Of a stretch of DNA of 64,000 nt, positions 42,116 to 50,249 are shown one piece after another (position 1 is the stretch's first letter; every line of letters begins with the position of its first letter). The notes under the pieces were generated by a model. That model had not been told where the DNA came from and searched no databases. It saw only the letters and a list, made by a program, of their open reading frames with translations. The stretch is from positions 6,510,001 to 6,574,000 of the forward strand of contig NZ_CP107935.1 of the NCBI RefSeq assembly GCF_036038375.1. Direction: 5' to 3'. This DNA is from Streptomyces sp. NBC_00414. GTDB taxonomy: Bacteria; Actinomycetota; Actinomycetes; Streptomycetales; Streptomycetaceae. The translations under genes were made by a program, and so were the position numbers.

Positions 42116-43281
42116 CCATCGAACTCCCGGGCGCCGACGGCAGGCTGCGCACCTACACCCCACGCGCCGAACCCCTCGCCGTCACCACCGGCGCCCCCTT
42201 CACCGCCCGTACGGTCTTCTCGGCGGCGCACGTGGTCGCCGACCCGTACGCCGACACGACCCCCGACTCACCCGCCGCCGTCGACTGGGACGCCACCCTC
42301 GCCTTCCGCCGCCACCTGTGGTCCCACGGACTCGGCGTCGCCGAGGCGATGGACACCGCACAGCGGGGGATGGGCCTCGACTGGGCGGGCGCCGCCGAAC
42401 TGATCCGCCGCTCGTCGGCGGAGGCCAGGTCGGTCGGCGGCCTGATCGCCTGCGGCGTCGGCACCGACCAGCTGCCGGCCACCGAGGCCGGTTACCCGTA
42501 CACCCTGGACGAGGTGCGGGCGGCTTACGAGGAGCAGCTGGCCCTCGTGGAGGAGTCGGGTTCGCGGGTCATCCTGATGGCCTCGCGCGCACTGGTGGCC
42601 GTCGCCAAGGGGCCGGAGGACTACCTGGAGGTCTACGGCCACCTGCTGCGCCAGGCCGCCGAGCCGGTGATCCTGCACTGGCTGGGCCCCATGTTCGACC
42701 CGGCCCTGGAGGGCTACTGGGGCAGCACCGACCTGGACGCCGCCACCAGCACCTTCCTCCAGGTCATCGCCGCCCACCCCGACAAGGTCGACGGCATCAA
42801 GGTCTCGCTCCTGGACGCGCAGCGCGAGATCGACCTGCGCCGCAAGCTCCCCGACGGCGTGCGCTGCTACACCGGCGACGACTTCAACTACCCCGAGCTG
42901 ATCGCGGGCGACGACCAGGGCTTCAGCCACGCCCTCCTCGGCATCTTCGACCCGCTGGGGCCCCTGGCCGCAGAAGCCGTACGAGTCCTGGACACGGGCG
43001 ACACGGCCGGCTTCCGCTCCCTCCTCGACCCCACGGTCGAACTCTCCCGCCACCTCTTCCAGACCCCCACCCGCTTCTACAAGACGGGCGTGGTGTTCCT
43101 GGCCTGGCTCGCGGGCCACCAGTCCCACTTCACGATGGTCGGCGGCCTCCAGTCGGCCCGCTCCCTGCCACACCTCGCCCGCGCGTACGAACTCGCCGAC
43201 GGCCTGGGCCTGTTCCCCGACCCGGCGCTCGCCGAGACCCGTATGAAGAACCTGCTCTCCCTGTACGGAGTGACCCAGTGA
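42112..43281 (+). CDS. DUF993 protein (dihydrodipicolinate synthase-like aldolase fold)
   Basis: 389 residues from GTG 42112, overlapping the dehydrogenase stop. It matches the DUF993 family: GLDWAGAAELIRRSSAEAR, LIACGVGTDQLPATE, HWLGPMFDPALEGYWGSTD, KVDGIKVSLLDAQ (Lys expected at the Schiff base position of the DHDPS barrel), CYTGDDFNYPELIAGD, and QTPTRFYKTGVVFLAWLAGHQSHFTMVGGLQ. Function is unproven. Its constant association with a MocA dehydrogenase and a TIM-barrel isomerase suggests a retro-aldol or dehydratase step on an oxidised sugar (inference). Confidence 0.88.
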   Translation: MTIELPGADGRLRTYTPRAEPLAVTTGAPFTARTVFSAAHVVADPYADTTPDSPAAVDWDATLAFRRHLWSHGLGVAEAMDTAQRGMGLDWAGAAELIRRSSAEARSVGGLIACGVGTDQLPATEAGYPYTLDEVRAAYEEQLALVEESGSRVILMASRALVAVAKGPEDYLEVYGHLLRQAAEPVILHWLGPMFDPALEGYWGSTDLDAATSTFLQVIAAHPDKVDGIKVSLLDAQREIDLRRKLPDGVRCYTGDDFNYPELIAGDDQGFSHALLGIFDPLGPLAAEAVRVLDTGDTAGFRSLLDPTVELSRHLFQTPTRFYKTGVVFLAWLAGHQSHFTMVGGLQSARSLPHLARAYELADGLGLFPDPALAETRMKNLLSLYGVTQ

Positions 43282-44123
43282 GCACAAGCAGCGCCGGAGC
43301 GCTCTCCCGCTTCAGCATCAACCAGATGACGGTCAAGCAGTTGTCGATGCCGGAACTGGTGGACGCATGCGTGGAGTTGGGCATCCCGGGGGTGGGCCTG
43401 TGGCGGGCCCCGGTCCAGGCCCACGGCCTGGACCAGACGGCCAAACTGCTCCGCGACGCGGGCCTGACCGTCACCACCCTCTGCCGGGGCGGCTTCTTCA
43501 CGGCGATCGACCCGGCCGAGCGAGCGGCGGCGCTCGACGACAACCGCCTGGCGATCGACGAGGCGGCCACCCTGGGCACGGACACGCTCGTCCTGGTCTC
43601 GGGCGGCCTCCCGGCGGGCTCCAAGGACCTGCACGGCGCCCGCGAACGGATCGCCGACGCACTGGGTGAACTGGGCCCGTACGCCGAGGAGCGCGGGGTA
43701 CGCCTCGCCATCGAACCGCTCCACCCGATGTACGCCTCCGACCGCTGCGTGGTCTCCACCCTCACCCAGGCCCTGGACCTCGCGGAACGCTTCCCCGCGC
43801 ACCAGGTCGGCGTGGCGGTCGACACGTACCACATCTGGTGGGACGACCGGGCTCCGTCGCAGATCGCCCGCGCCGGCGCCGACGGCCGCATCCACACCTT
43901 CCAGCTCGCCGACTGGACGACCCCGCTGCCCGAGGGCGTCCTCAACGGCCGCGGCCAGATCGGCGACGGCGCGATCGACATGCGCGAGTGGAAGGCGTAC
44001 GTGGAGGCGGCGGGCTACACGGGCCCCATCGAGGTCGAACTCTTCAACGACGGCCTGTGGGCCCGCGACGGCCGAGAGGTCCTCGCGGAAACGGCGGCGC
44101 GGTTCGTGGAACACGCGGCGTAG
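43278..44123 (+). CDS. Sugar phosphate isomerase/epimerase
   Basis: 281 residues from GTG 43278 (GTGA overlap with the DUF993 stop). Xylose-isomerase-like TIM barrel: RFSINQMTVKQLSMPELVDACVELGIPGVGLWR at the start; metal/acid residues in LAIEPLHPMYASDRC, VGVAVDTYHIWWD, and IEVELFNDGLW. Third gene of the LacI-controlled operon; probable isomerase or epimerase of a keto-sugar made by the dehydrogenase. The large frame starting at 42318 is a shadow of DUF993. Confidence 0.88.
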   Translation: MSTSSAGALSRFSINQMTVKQLSMPELVDACVELGIPGVGLWRAPVQAHGLDQTAKLLRDAGLTVTTLCRGGFFTAIDPAERAAALDDNRLAIDEAATLGTDTLVLVSGGLPAGSKDLHGARERIADALGELGPYAEERGVRLAIEPLHPMYASDRCVVSTLTQALDLAERFPAHQVGVAVDTYHIWWDDRAPSQIARAGADGRIHTFQLADWTTPLPEGVLNGRGQIGDGAIDMREWKAYVEAAGYTGPIEVELFNDGLWARDGREVLAETAARFVEHAA

Positions 44124-44215
44124 GGGGTCGGCGGGCGACAGGAGGGCGGCCTGCCCACGTGTCATGGGCGGGCCGCCTCCGTGGGGTCGATGCGATGCTC
44201 AGGGCGATGCGACCC

Positions 44216-45157
44216 TCATGGGGCCGGGTGTGGTGTCCCGGCCGGCGGGCCGTCCTGGGTGAGCTGGGCCCGTACGCCGCGAGGCACGCGCATGCCGTGA
44301 CCGCGCAGGTCGCCGATGAACCGTGCGGCGAGCGGATCCGGTTCGGCGGACGTCACCGCCACCAACTGCCTGACCCACCGGGGAGAGAACGAGCGCACCG
44401 CTCCCGGAAAGCCATGGCTGACCGCGCTCACGGGGCACACGGCGATTCCCAGCCCGGCAGCCGCGAGCTGGGGTGCCGCAGCGGTCACCGATGTCCGCAT
44501 CACCGTCTCCGGGTGGACTCCGGCGCGGGCGAAGGACTCGTCGAGCCACGTGCTGAGGCCGTTGTCCGGTGAGAAGTGGACGAGCGGCACACCGTCGAGG
44601 TCCTCAAGGCGTACGGCCGACTGCCCGGCCAGCAGATGGTCGGCGGGGGCCGCCAGCACGATCTCCTCCTCGGCGATGGCGGTGACCGTGAAGCGGCCGG
44701 CCGCGGGAGCGGTCAGCACCGCCACGTCGACTTCGTCGGAGTCGACGAGACCGAGCGCCTCATCCATCGCCGTGGACTCGCGCAGCGTGATCGCGACCTC
44801 CGGGTAGCGGCGGTGCCAATGCCGGATGACCGCGGCGAGCAGCGGCACCGTGAGGCTCTGCGCACAGGCCAACCGCAGGACCCCTCCGGCCGCTTGACCC
44901 GCCGCACGTGCCGACCTGACCGCGGAGGCGGCCGCCTCGACCGCTCGCCTGGCGTCCGCGACGGCGGCACGCCCCGCGGGAGTGAGCGTGACCCCTCGGG
45001 GCTCGCGGCGGAGCAGGACCGTTCGGGTCTCCCGTTCCAGCGAAGCGAGCTGATGGGAGACAGCGGGCTGCGACGAATGCAGCAGCAGTGCGGCCTGCGT
45101 GATCGAGCCGGAGTCCGCCACCGCGACGAGGCACTCCAGTGCCCGAAGAGATGCCAT
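44216..45157 (-). CDS. LysR family transcriptional regulator
   Basis: 313 residues. N-terminal HTH (LRALECLVAVADSGSITQAALLLHSSQPAVSHQLASLERE) and type 2 periplasmic-like sensor domain (GVLRLACAQSLTVPLLAAVI, DVAVLTAPAAGRF, GLGIAVCPVSAVSHG). It is divergent from the reductase/SRPBCC operon across 144 bases that include an AT-rich stretch (AAAATTTTATC near 45162-45172), the natural promoter/operator zone. Classic LysR arrangement implies it activates that operon. Confidence 0.92.
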   Translation of the reverse strand: MASLRALECLVAVADSGSITQAALLLHSSQPAVSHQLASLERETRTVLLRREPRGVTLTPAGRAAVADARRAVEAAASAVRSARAAGQAAGGVLRLACAQSLTVPLLAAVIRHWHRRYPEVAITLRESTAMDEALGLVDSDEVDVAVLTAPAAGRFTVTAIAEEEIVLAAPADHLLAGQSAVRLEDLDGVPLVHFSPDNGLSTWLDESFARAGVHPETVMRTSVTAAAPQLAAAGLGIAVCPVSAVSHGFPGAVRSFSPRWVRQLVAVTSAEPDPLAARFIGDLRGHGMRVPRGVRAQLTQDGPPAGTPHPAP

Positions 45158-45301
45158 CCAAAAATTTTATCGCAGACCGTCGAAGCATGAATGCCTTCGA
45201 GGGAAGACCTCCGGACCTCTGCTTGCTCCAACCAACGACACCTTCTCGCCCAAGGCAGGCACGGCAGGCGAGAGGGCTCGTACAGAGCGAAGGAGAGGTT
45301 C

Positions 45302-46237
45302 ATGGCACAGGCGTTCGTCACGGGCGGTTCGGGGTTCATCGGTCAGGTGCTGGTGCGCCGGCTCCTCAAGGAGGGGCACTCGGCCCGTGTCCTGGTTCGG
45401 AGTGAGACATCGGCCGCGAAGGTCTCGGCGCTGGGCGCGGAGCCCGTGCGGGGCGAGTTGACCGACCCGTCCACCTGGCGTGACGAGTTGACGGGCAGTG
45501 ATGTGGTGTTCCATCTCGCCTCAGAGACGGATGTCGCCGCCGATCGTGAGCGGCATGAACTGGTGACGGTTCGCGGCACCCGGGCAGCCGTCGACGCCGC
45601 CCGCTACGCGCGGGTTCCACGGTTCGTCCACTGCGGGAGCGAAGCCGCGCTACTTGCCGGCGCCCCGCTCGTGGACGTCGACGAGAGCGCGCCGCTGCGG
45701 CCCGACTCGGAAGCCGCTTACAGCGCGGTGAAGGCCGTGGCGGAGAAGATCGTGCTCGACGCGAACACCCCGGACTTCGCCACGGTGTCGATCCGCCCGC
45801 GGTTCGTCTGGGGTCCCGACAGCTTCCTCGTCGAAGGCCTGGTCGCGGCGGCGAAGGCGGGGCAGTTCGCCTGGATCGGCGGAGGCCGGCACACGACCGA
45901 GATCACGTTCGTCGAGAACGCCGTCGAAGGTCTCGTGCTCGGGTGGCGGCGCGGCCGACCGGGGCAGGCCTATTTCGTCACCGACCGGCACCGCGTCACC
46001 GTGCGCGAGTTCCTGGAGACCCAGTTCGAGATCTATGGCGTCGATGTGCCGATCCCCGACCTGGACGCCGAGACGGCAGCCCGCGAGATCCCCGTTCCCT
46101 TTCGATGGTTCCTCGGACAGGAGTGCACCCTGCGGACGGACAAGGCCGTGGCCGAACTCGGATACCAGCCCGTTGTTTCACACGCTGCGGGTCTGGACGC
46201 CGTCAGGAACTCGGTGGCCGTCAGCGGCCGACTCTGA
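45302..46237 (+). CDS. Extended SDR NAD(P)-dependent epimerase/reductase
   Basis: 311 residues from ATG 45302 (GGAGAGG upstream). Rossmann motif TGGSGFIGQVLVRRLLKEG, HLASETDV, and the catalytic Y-x-x-x-K in AAYSAVKAVAEKIV; SIRPRFVWGPDS and EITFVENAVEGLV are typical of extended SDRs of the dihydroflavonol reductase/3-beta-HSD type. First gene of a LysR-linked operon with two SRPBCC proteins. The substrate is probably a small hydrophobic or aromatic ketone (weak inference). Confidence 0.88.
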   Translation: MAQAFVTGGSGFIGQVLVRRLLKEGHSARVLVRSETSAAKVSALGAEPVRGELTDPSTWRDELTGSDVVFHLASETDVAADRERHELVTVRGTRAAVDAARYARVPRFVHCGSEAALLAGAPLVDVDESAPLRPDSEAAYSAVKAVAEKIVLDANTPDFATVSIRPRFVWGPDSFLVEGLVAAAKAGQFAWIGGGRHTTEITFVENAVEGLVLGWRRGRPGQAYFVTDRHRVTVREFLETQFEIYGVDVPIPDLDAETAAREIPVPFRWFLGQECTLRTDKAVAELGYQPVVSHAAGLDAVRNSVAVSGRL

Positions 46238-46250
46238 TCTGGAGATTTCC

Positions 46251-46790
46251 ATGTTCGAAGCAGTAAATTGGCCGGAGACCCTGGCCCCCAGTCGCTCCCC
46301 GATCCATTTCACCAACGAGCTCGAAGTCGCAGCCTCACCTGAAACGATCTGGTCCCTGCTCGTGGACCCCGAGAACTGGCCCAGCTTCTACCCGGGCGTC
46401 GAACACGTCCGACTGCTCGACGGCCATGACTCGCTGCGCCTCGGGACTCGATTCGAGACGAACCTGGCAGGCCAGGACGTCTTCGCAGCCGTGCGGGAGT
46501 TCCAGCCTGTGACGCGTATCGCCTGGGGTGGTCACCCCACGGCGTCGGAGGAATCCAGGGCCTACCACGCCTGGATCATCACGCCCACGCCGAAGGGGAG
46601 TCACCTCTGGACCGAGGAGACGATGCAGGGCCCGCTCTGGATCGAACTGGCAAAGCAGGATCCGGAAGTTTTCTGGCGCACACACGAGAACCTTCTCGCT
46701 GCGCTCGCCAAGGTGGCGACCAAGCATGAGAGGCGCGCCGGTGGACGTTGTCTTCAAAACGTTCCGAAAGGTGAAGCAACGGATGTATGA
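46251..46790 (+). CDS. SRPBCC (START-like) family protein 1
   Basis: 179 residues from ATG 46251, 13 bases after the reductase stop. Helix-grip fold sequence: VAASPETIWSLLVDPENWPSFYPGVEHVRLLDG, FQPVTRIAWGG, YHAWIITPTPKGSHLWTEETMQGPLW. It is paralogous to the next gene (MFEAVNWPE versus MYDKVNWPE), so a duplication produced the pair. The family includes polyketide cyclases and ligand-binding proteins; no catalytic residue can be assigned. Overlaps the next start by eight bases. Confidence 0.85.
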   Translation: MFEAVNWPETLAPSRSPIHFTNELEVAASPETIWSLLVDPENWPSFYPGVEHVRLLDGHDSLRLGTRFETNLAGQDVFAAVREFQPVTRIAWGGHPTASEESRAYHAWIITPTPKGSHLWTEETMQGPLWIELAKQDPEVFWRTHENLLAALAKVATKHERRAGGRCLQNVPKGEATDV

Positions 46791-47286
46791 CAAGGTCAAT
46801 TGGCCCGAACGGTACGACCCGAGAACGTCGGCCCTCTACGCGCTCAACGATATCGACGTGAAGGCGCCGCCTGAAGTGGTGTGGAGGCTGCTCGTCGACG
46901 CCGAGAACTGGGCGAGCTATTTTCCTCCCGAAGATCACGTGAAGATCCTGAGCGGTGAGCCGGTACTGGCGCTCGGAACCAAGTACAGCCGGGTGACCGT
47001 CGGATTTCCCATGACTCTCGAAGTGACCGAGCATGAGCCCTTCACCAGGCTCTCGTGGGAGACGACGGTCGACGGCGACGAAACCGGTTCGAGCGCGTAC
47101 CACGGCTGGGTCATCACGCCCACGGACCACGGCTGTCACGTGCTGACCGAGGAGACGCAGCAGGGCCCCTTCTTCGTCGAGGAGCTCGGGCGCAAGCACC
47201 CCGGTGCGCTCTACCGCTATCACCAGGACTGGGTCGAACGCCTCGCCCGAGCCGCAGAGGCGGAAGCGGCGAAGCCTGCGGCCTAG
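46783..47286 (+). CDS. SRPBCC (START-like) family protein 2
   Basis: 167 residues from ATG 46783, which has AAAGGTGA upstream; it starts inside the previous gene's last codons. Same fold as its neighbour: VKAPPEVVWRLLVDAENWASYFPPEDHVKILSG, PFTRLSWETTVDG, YHGWVITPTDHGCHVLTEETQQGPFF. The shared YHxWxITPT-x-x-G and TEETxQGP blocks place the pair in one subfamily. Possibly they form a heterodimeric binding protein for the reductase's substrate (speculative). Confidence 0.83.
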   Translation: MYDKVNWPERYDPRTSALYALNDIDVKAPPEVVWRLLVDAENWASYFPPEDHVKILSGEPVLALGTKYSRVTVGFPMTLEVTEHEPFTRLSWETTVDGDETGSSAYHGWVITPTDHGCHVLTEETQQGPFFVEELGRKHPGALYRYHQDWVERLARAAEAEAAKPAA

Positions 47287-47405
47287 TCCGACACCGGACA
47301 CGGTGAGTCCGCGTTCGGCACAGTGGGCGGCCATCTTCCCGACCCCGCGGCCGACGCCGAGAACAGGCCCGAGCCCTCTCGCGGCGACCCGTCCGCCCGG
47401 CCGGG
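47285..47405 (-). pseudogene. Remnant of a SAM methyltransferase gene (motif I region)
   Basis: Read on the minus strand, one frame gives GPVLGVGRGVGKMAAHCAERG and then LTVSGVGLG. This closely follows the class I methyltransferase pattern GPVLDVGCG-x-G...AAHLAERG...VSGVDLS, with the key Asp, Cys and second Asp all replaced by Gly/Arg. No start, no remaining domain: the downstream part is replaced by the SRPBCC gene. I read it as a decayed fragment. Confidence 0.5.
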
Positions 47406-47545
47406 GAGGGAGGCTCGAAAAAACCTCAAAAAAATCTCAAGCAACCGTGCAACCCTCTCCCCACCTCGCGGGTCGTACGTGGCATCAGGACCTTTGGAGG
47501 GGGATCCGGGGGGATCGCGGGGGTCCTGATCTGGGGGAGGGGAAC

Positions 47546-47577
47546 CGAGGGGCCCGGTCGACGGACCGGGCCCCTCG
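47546..47577. terminator. Bidirectional terminator hairpin
   Basis: CGAGGGGCCCGGTC (47546-47559) pairs perfectly with GACCGGGCCCCTCG (47564-47577), loop GACG. It lies between the convergent SRPBCC operon and the APH-like gene. The 307-base gap 47287-47593 holds this, the methyltransferase relic and an A-run near 47419-47434. Confidence 0.85.
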
Positions 47578-47593
47578 AAATATTTCCGGCCGG

Positions 47594-48403
47594 TCAGGCG
47601 CGGTCGTTCCGGTGTCGTTGCCACAGCCGTGCGGCAGCGAGCAGACTCCTCGTCCAGTCGTCCGGGGCGGTTCCCGCGATCTCGGCCCAGAGGTTGGCGC
47701 CGGCGAGGGCGAAGGCGTCCACGGCTCGTGGGGGCGCTGATGCCCAGGCGGGGAGGCGCGCGGTCAGCGCCTCGGCGGCGGCCGGTGGGTGGCCTGCCGC
47801 GATGAGCCAGATGATCCAGTGCGCGGGGTCGAGCCAGGCCGCGCCACGGGTGGCCCAGCCCCAGTCGACGAGGTGGGCCCGGTCTTCGGTGACGAGGACA
47901 TTGTGGTTGTTCCAGTCGGTGTGGAGCAGCGCGTCGCCCCGGAAGGCGTCCGCGTCGCCGGGGTGGTCGACATAGGCGGCCAGGCGTTGTTCGGCGTGGC
48001 GCAGTTCGACGTCCGGGCAGGGGAGCGAGGCCAGTTCCCGCAGTGCGTCCGAGACCTTGGGCAAGTCGGGGGAGCCCGGGGAGTAGTCGGCATGGTGGCC
48101 GTCGACGCTCTCGAAGCCGAGGACGTCCCAGCCGTCGGCGATGACGTGGAAGAGCAGGCGCGGGGCGAGCGGGGTCACGTACGGGTTGATGTCCGCCTCG
48201 CGTCGCTGCGTCCAGACCCAGCGGTGGTCGGCGCGCAGACCCTTGAGGAAGACGACTCCGCCGGTGGTGTGCGCGAGTGCGGAGAGGGAGCTGTTGAGAC
48301 CGGTACTGACGTCATCGACCTTGAGGATCGGTCCGCTCTCGGCCTCGACGGCGGCGCGGGTGCCGGAAGGGAGTCCGTTGAAGGTGATGGGGGGCGCGGG
48401 CAT
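47594..48403 (-). CDS. APH-fold phosphotransferase (kinase-like), end of radical SAM operon
   Basis: 269 residues from ATG 48403. Aminoglycoside-phosphotransferase fold: GVVFLKGLRADHRW (ATP Lys), the catalytic loop LLHTDWNNHNVLV (H-x-D-x-x-x-x-N) and the metal Asp in HLVDWGWATRG. It is last in the minus-strand operon ATPase-radical SAM-small peptide-kinase, separated from the peptide gene by a strong hairpin. Small-molecule resistance is the default reading of APH genes. Next to a peptide with two Thr in its tail it could instead phosphorylate the peptide, as APH-like kinases do in some lanthipeptide-like pathways (inference). The open frame continues upstream without family similarity. Confidence 0.82.
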   Translation of the reverse strand: MPAPPITFNGLPSGTRAAVEAESGPILKVDDVSTGLNSSLSALAHTTGGVVFLKGLRADHRWVWTQRREADINPYVTPLAPRLLFHVIADGWDVLGFESVDGHHADYSPGSPDLPKVSDALRELASLPCPDVELRHAEQRLAAYVDHPGDADAFRGDALLHTDWNNHNVLVTEDRAHLVDWGWATRGAAWLDPAHWIIWLIAAGHPPAAAEALTARLPAWASAPPRAVDAFALAGANLWAEIAGTAPDDWTRSLLAAARLWQRHRNDRA

Positions 48404-48435
48404 GGTCGTCAGGTTTCCAGATGTACGCGCAGGCA

Positions 48436-48471
48436 GAGGGCTTCCGGCACGAGGTGCTGCCAGAAGCCCTC
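48436..48471 (-). terminator. Hairpin between small peptide and kinase genes (attenuator-like)
   Basis: GAGGGCTTCCGGCA (48436-48449) pairs with TGCCAGAAGCCCTC (48458-48471), 13 of 14 pairs, 8-base loop. It begins 12 bases past the peptide stop, before the kinase gene of the same operon. Such partial terminators often keep precursor peptide mRNA more abundant than that of the downstream gene. Confidence 0.7.
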
Positions 48472-48482
48472 CGACCGGGCGG

Positions 48483-48620
48483 TCAGTTGTACGGGTTGTC
48501 GTCCCCACAGCCGGGCGTGGTGGCTGCCGCGAAGGCGTCCAGGTCTTCGATAAGGATGATCTCCTCATCGGGCTCGGATGCCGGGCGGATGGGGGCGATC
48601 TCGACTGCTACGGCGGTCAT
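48483..48620 (-). CDS. Small peptide, candidate RiPP precursor (45 aa)
   Basis: ATG 48620 follows AAGGAG at seven bases; stop TGA at 48485-48483. The 45-residue product has an acidic leader-like N-terminal half (residues 16-28 contain SEPDEEIILIEDL), an Ala stretch, then the tail TTPGCGDDNPYN with one Cys and one Tyr. It starts 3 bases after the radical SAM stop, so the two are co-translated. Acidic leader with a short Gly/Cys/Asp/Asn tail next to a radical SAM enzyme is the usual layout of a RiPP precursor. I do not recognise the tail as a named class. Too short for standard gene callers. Confidence 0.72.
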   Translation of the reverse strand: MTAVAVEIAPIRPASEPDEEIILIEDLDAFAAATTPGCGDDNPYN

Positions 48621-48623
48621 GAT

Positions 48624-49736
48624 TCAGCTCCTTGTTGTCGCGTGTTGGCAGTACCTGTCCAGTGGTGCCTTCGCCTCCTGGTAGACCTTGGCCAGCGGTC
48701 GGCAGACCCGGCAGGTGCCGGAGAGCCGGCAGCCGGTGCAGCCACCGGTGCGAAGCATCAGGGAGTCGGCGATGCCGCCGAGGCGGCTCAGTCCCTCGAC
48801 TCCCGTGGTCATGAGGGGGATCGCTTCGTCGCGGCCGACCTTGCAGATGGAAACCAGGCCGTGCGGGTCGACGTGGAAAAAGGTGTGGCCGGCGTTGCAG
48901 CCATTGAAGGGATCGCGATCTGAGAGGTGGTCCGGGGCTTGGGCGGCGAGTGTGTCGGCGCCGCCGTAGATGGTCGGCGACATGTGGGTGTACTCGCGGT
49001 ACGGAAGCCTGTAGCGATCGGCGAAGACACGCATCAGGTCGGCTTCATGGGCGTTGTGCCGCGTAATGATCAAGGCCAGATCGAGAGGTAGTCCGGCTTC
49101 ATGGGCCGCGTCCAGTCCTCTGATGAACATGCGGTACGCGCCCCGGCGTCGGGTCAGCCCGTCGTACGACTCCGCGGTGGCCCCGTACAGGCTGAGTGTG
49201 ATCCGGTTCGGCCTCAAGCGAGTCAGCAGGGCGAGGTTCTTCGGCGCGGCAAGGCGCGAGCCATTGGTGAGGATCTCGACCATCATGCCCAGTTCGTACG
49301 CCAGTCGGTACGTCTCGGGGAACAGCTTGTCGATCATCGGCTCACCGCCCGTGAGCTGGATCCAGAGCACCCCGGAATCCCGGATGGCATGCAGCAGGCG
49401 CTCCCGCTCAGGCCAGTCCAGGCCGGCGAATTGCTTCAGGCCGAGGTAGCAGTGCTCGCAGTCGTAGTTGCAGCCGAGGTTCAGCTCGTACGAGGCGCGT
49501 CCGTATCCGTAGGGGGAGCGGGCGCGGACCAGCACGGTCTCACCGAGACGGCGGTGTCTCAAATCGATTTTCCAGGCCCGGTGAGTCACGTCGGCCAGCC
49601 AGGTGGGCGCCGTTGAGGTGCTCGGCGTGGTGCGCAGTTCTTCGTACCGATGGACAGGGAGGCGTGCTGCCTTGGGACTGCCCGGCCGAACGAGGAGGTG
49701 GTGATCGAGGTACGGGGCTGCGATCAGCTCATGCAT
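48624..49736 (-). CDS. Radical SAM enzyme with Cys-rich C-terminal domain
   Basis: 370 residues from ATG 49736 (GAGGAG upstream). The N-terminal 60 residues could be a peptide-binding region. The core barrel has the 4Fe-4S motif CNYDCEHC (C-x3-C-x2-C), then QLTGGEPMIDKLF (SAM-binding GGE) and VEILTNGSRL. The C-terminal part has FNGCNAGHTFFHVDPHGLVSICK and GGCTGCRLSGTCRVC, six further Cys as in SPASM/twitch domains that hold auxiliary clusters. Such enzymes modify peptides (thioether, C-C crosslinks, epimerisation). It overlaps the ATPase gene by 13 bases and is followed at once by the small peptide gene. Confidence 0.9.
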   Translation of the reverse strand: MHELIAAPYLDHHLLVRPGSPKAARLPVHRYEELRTTPSTSTAPTWLADVTHRAWKIDLRHRRLGETVLVRARSPYGYGRASYELNLGCNYDCEHCYLGLKQFAGLDWPERERLLHAIRDSGVLWIQLTGGEPMIDKLFPETYRLAYELGMMVEILTNGSRLAAPKNLALLTRLRPNRITLSLYGATAESYDGLTRRRGAYRMFIRGLDAAHEAGLPLDLALIITRHNAHEADLMRVFADRYRLPYREYTHMSPTIYGGADTLAAQAPDHLSDRDPFNGCNAGHTFFHVDPHGLVSICKVGRDEAIPLMTTGVEGLSRLGGIADSLMLRTGGCTGCRLSGTCRVCRPLAKVYQEAKAPLDRYCQHATTRS

Positions 49737-50176
49737 GCGGACTCCTCATTCGGGCTGTTGAGGATCAAGCGGGCCCAGACGGTCTTGCCGATGGGGTGGC
49801 GGTCATGGTGGCCGGTCTCCGCAGAGAGCCGATCGACGAGAAGTAGGCCTCGGCCGCCTTCGTCGTCTTCTCCGGCCTTGATCCGGCGGGGCGGGGTTCG
49901 GTCCGCATCGGAGACCTCGACCAGGCAGCTCGGGCCGTCAACAGTCAGCCGAACTTCGAAGAGGCGCCCTTGCCTGCAACCGTGCTCGACGGCATTGGCG
50001 GAGAGCTCTCCGCAGACGAGGACCACCCGCTCGATGTCCTCCTGGTCGTATCCCCAGTTCGCGAGCGTCTTGGAGACAAGGCTGCGGGCCAAGGGCACGC
50101 ACTTGCGTACCGGGCTGAACTGCATCCGCCACCGCAGCGGAGCGGTCTGTCGGTCGTGCGTCGTCATCGCGTGCAT
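49724..50176 (-). CDS. RsbW-like ATP-binding protein (HATPase_c)
   Basis: 150 residues from ATG 50176 (GAGGGG upstream); ATG 50167 is in frame. GHKL ATPase marks: N-box VVLVCGELSANAVEHGC and G-box EDDEGGRGLLLVDRLS. Streptomyces has many of these single-domain anti-sigma-like ATPases. It is the first gene of the radical SAM operon and divergent from an XRE-TPR regulator, so it may sense or titrate a regulator of this locus. It lacks the substrate lid needed to call it a kinase with confidence. Confidence 0.88.
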   Translation of the reverse strand: MHAMTTHDRQTAPLRWRMQFSPVRKCVPLARSLVSKTLANWGYDQEDIERVVLVCGELSANAVEHGCRQGRLFEVRLTVDGPSCLVEVSDADRTPPRRIKAGEDDEGGRGLLLVDRLSAETGHHDRHPIGKTVWARLILNSPNEESACMS

Positions 50177-50249
50177 CGCGTCCCCTCGTCACGGGCGGGC
50201 TGTGGGACACAAGTGCACCGCTGCGGCGATCACAGAATCAGGCCACAGT

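Noticed and set aside
48421..48684. Plus-strand 87-codon frame across the peptide gene region
   Set aside because: No ribosome-binding site, no plausible composition; the minus-strand 45-codon gene has a Shine-Dalgarno sequence and operon context.
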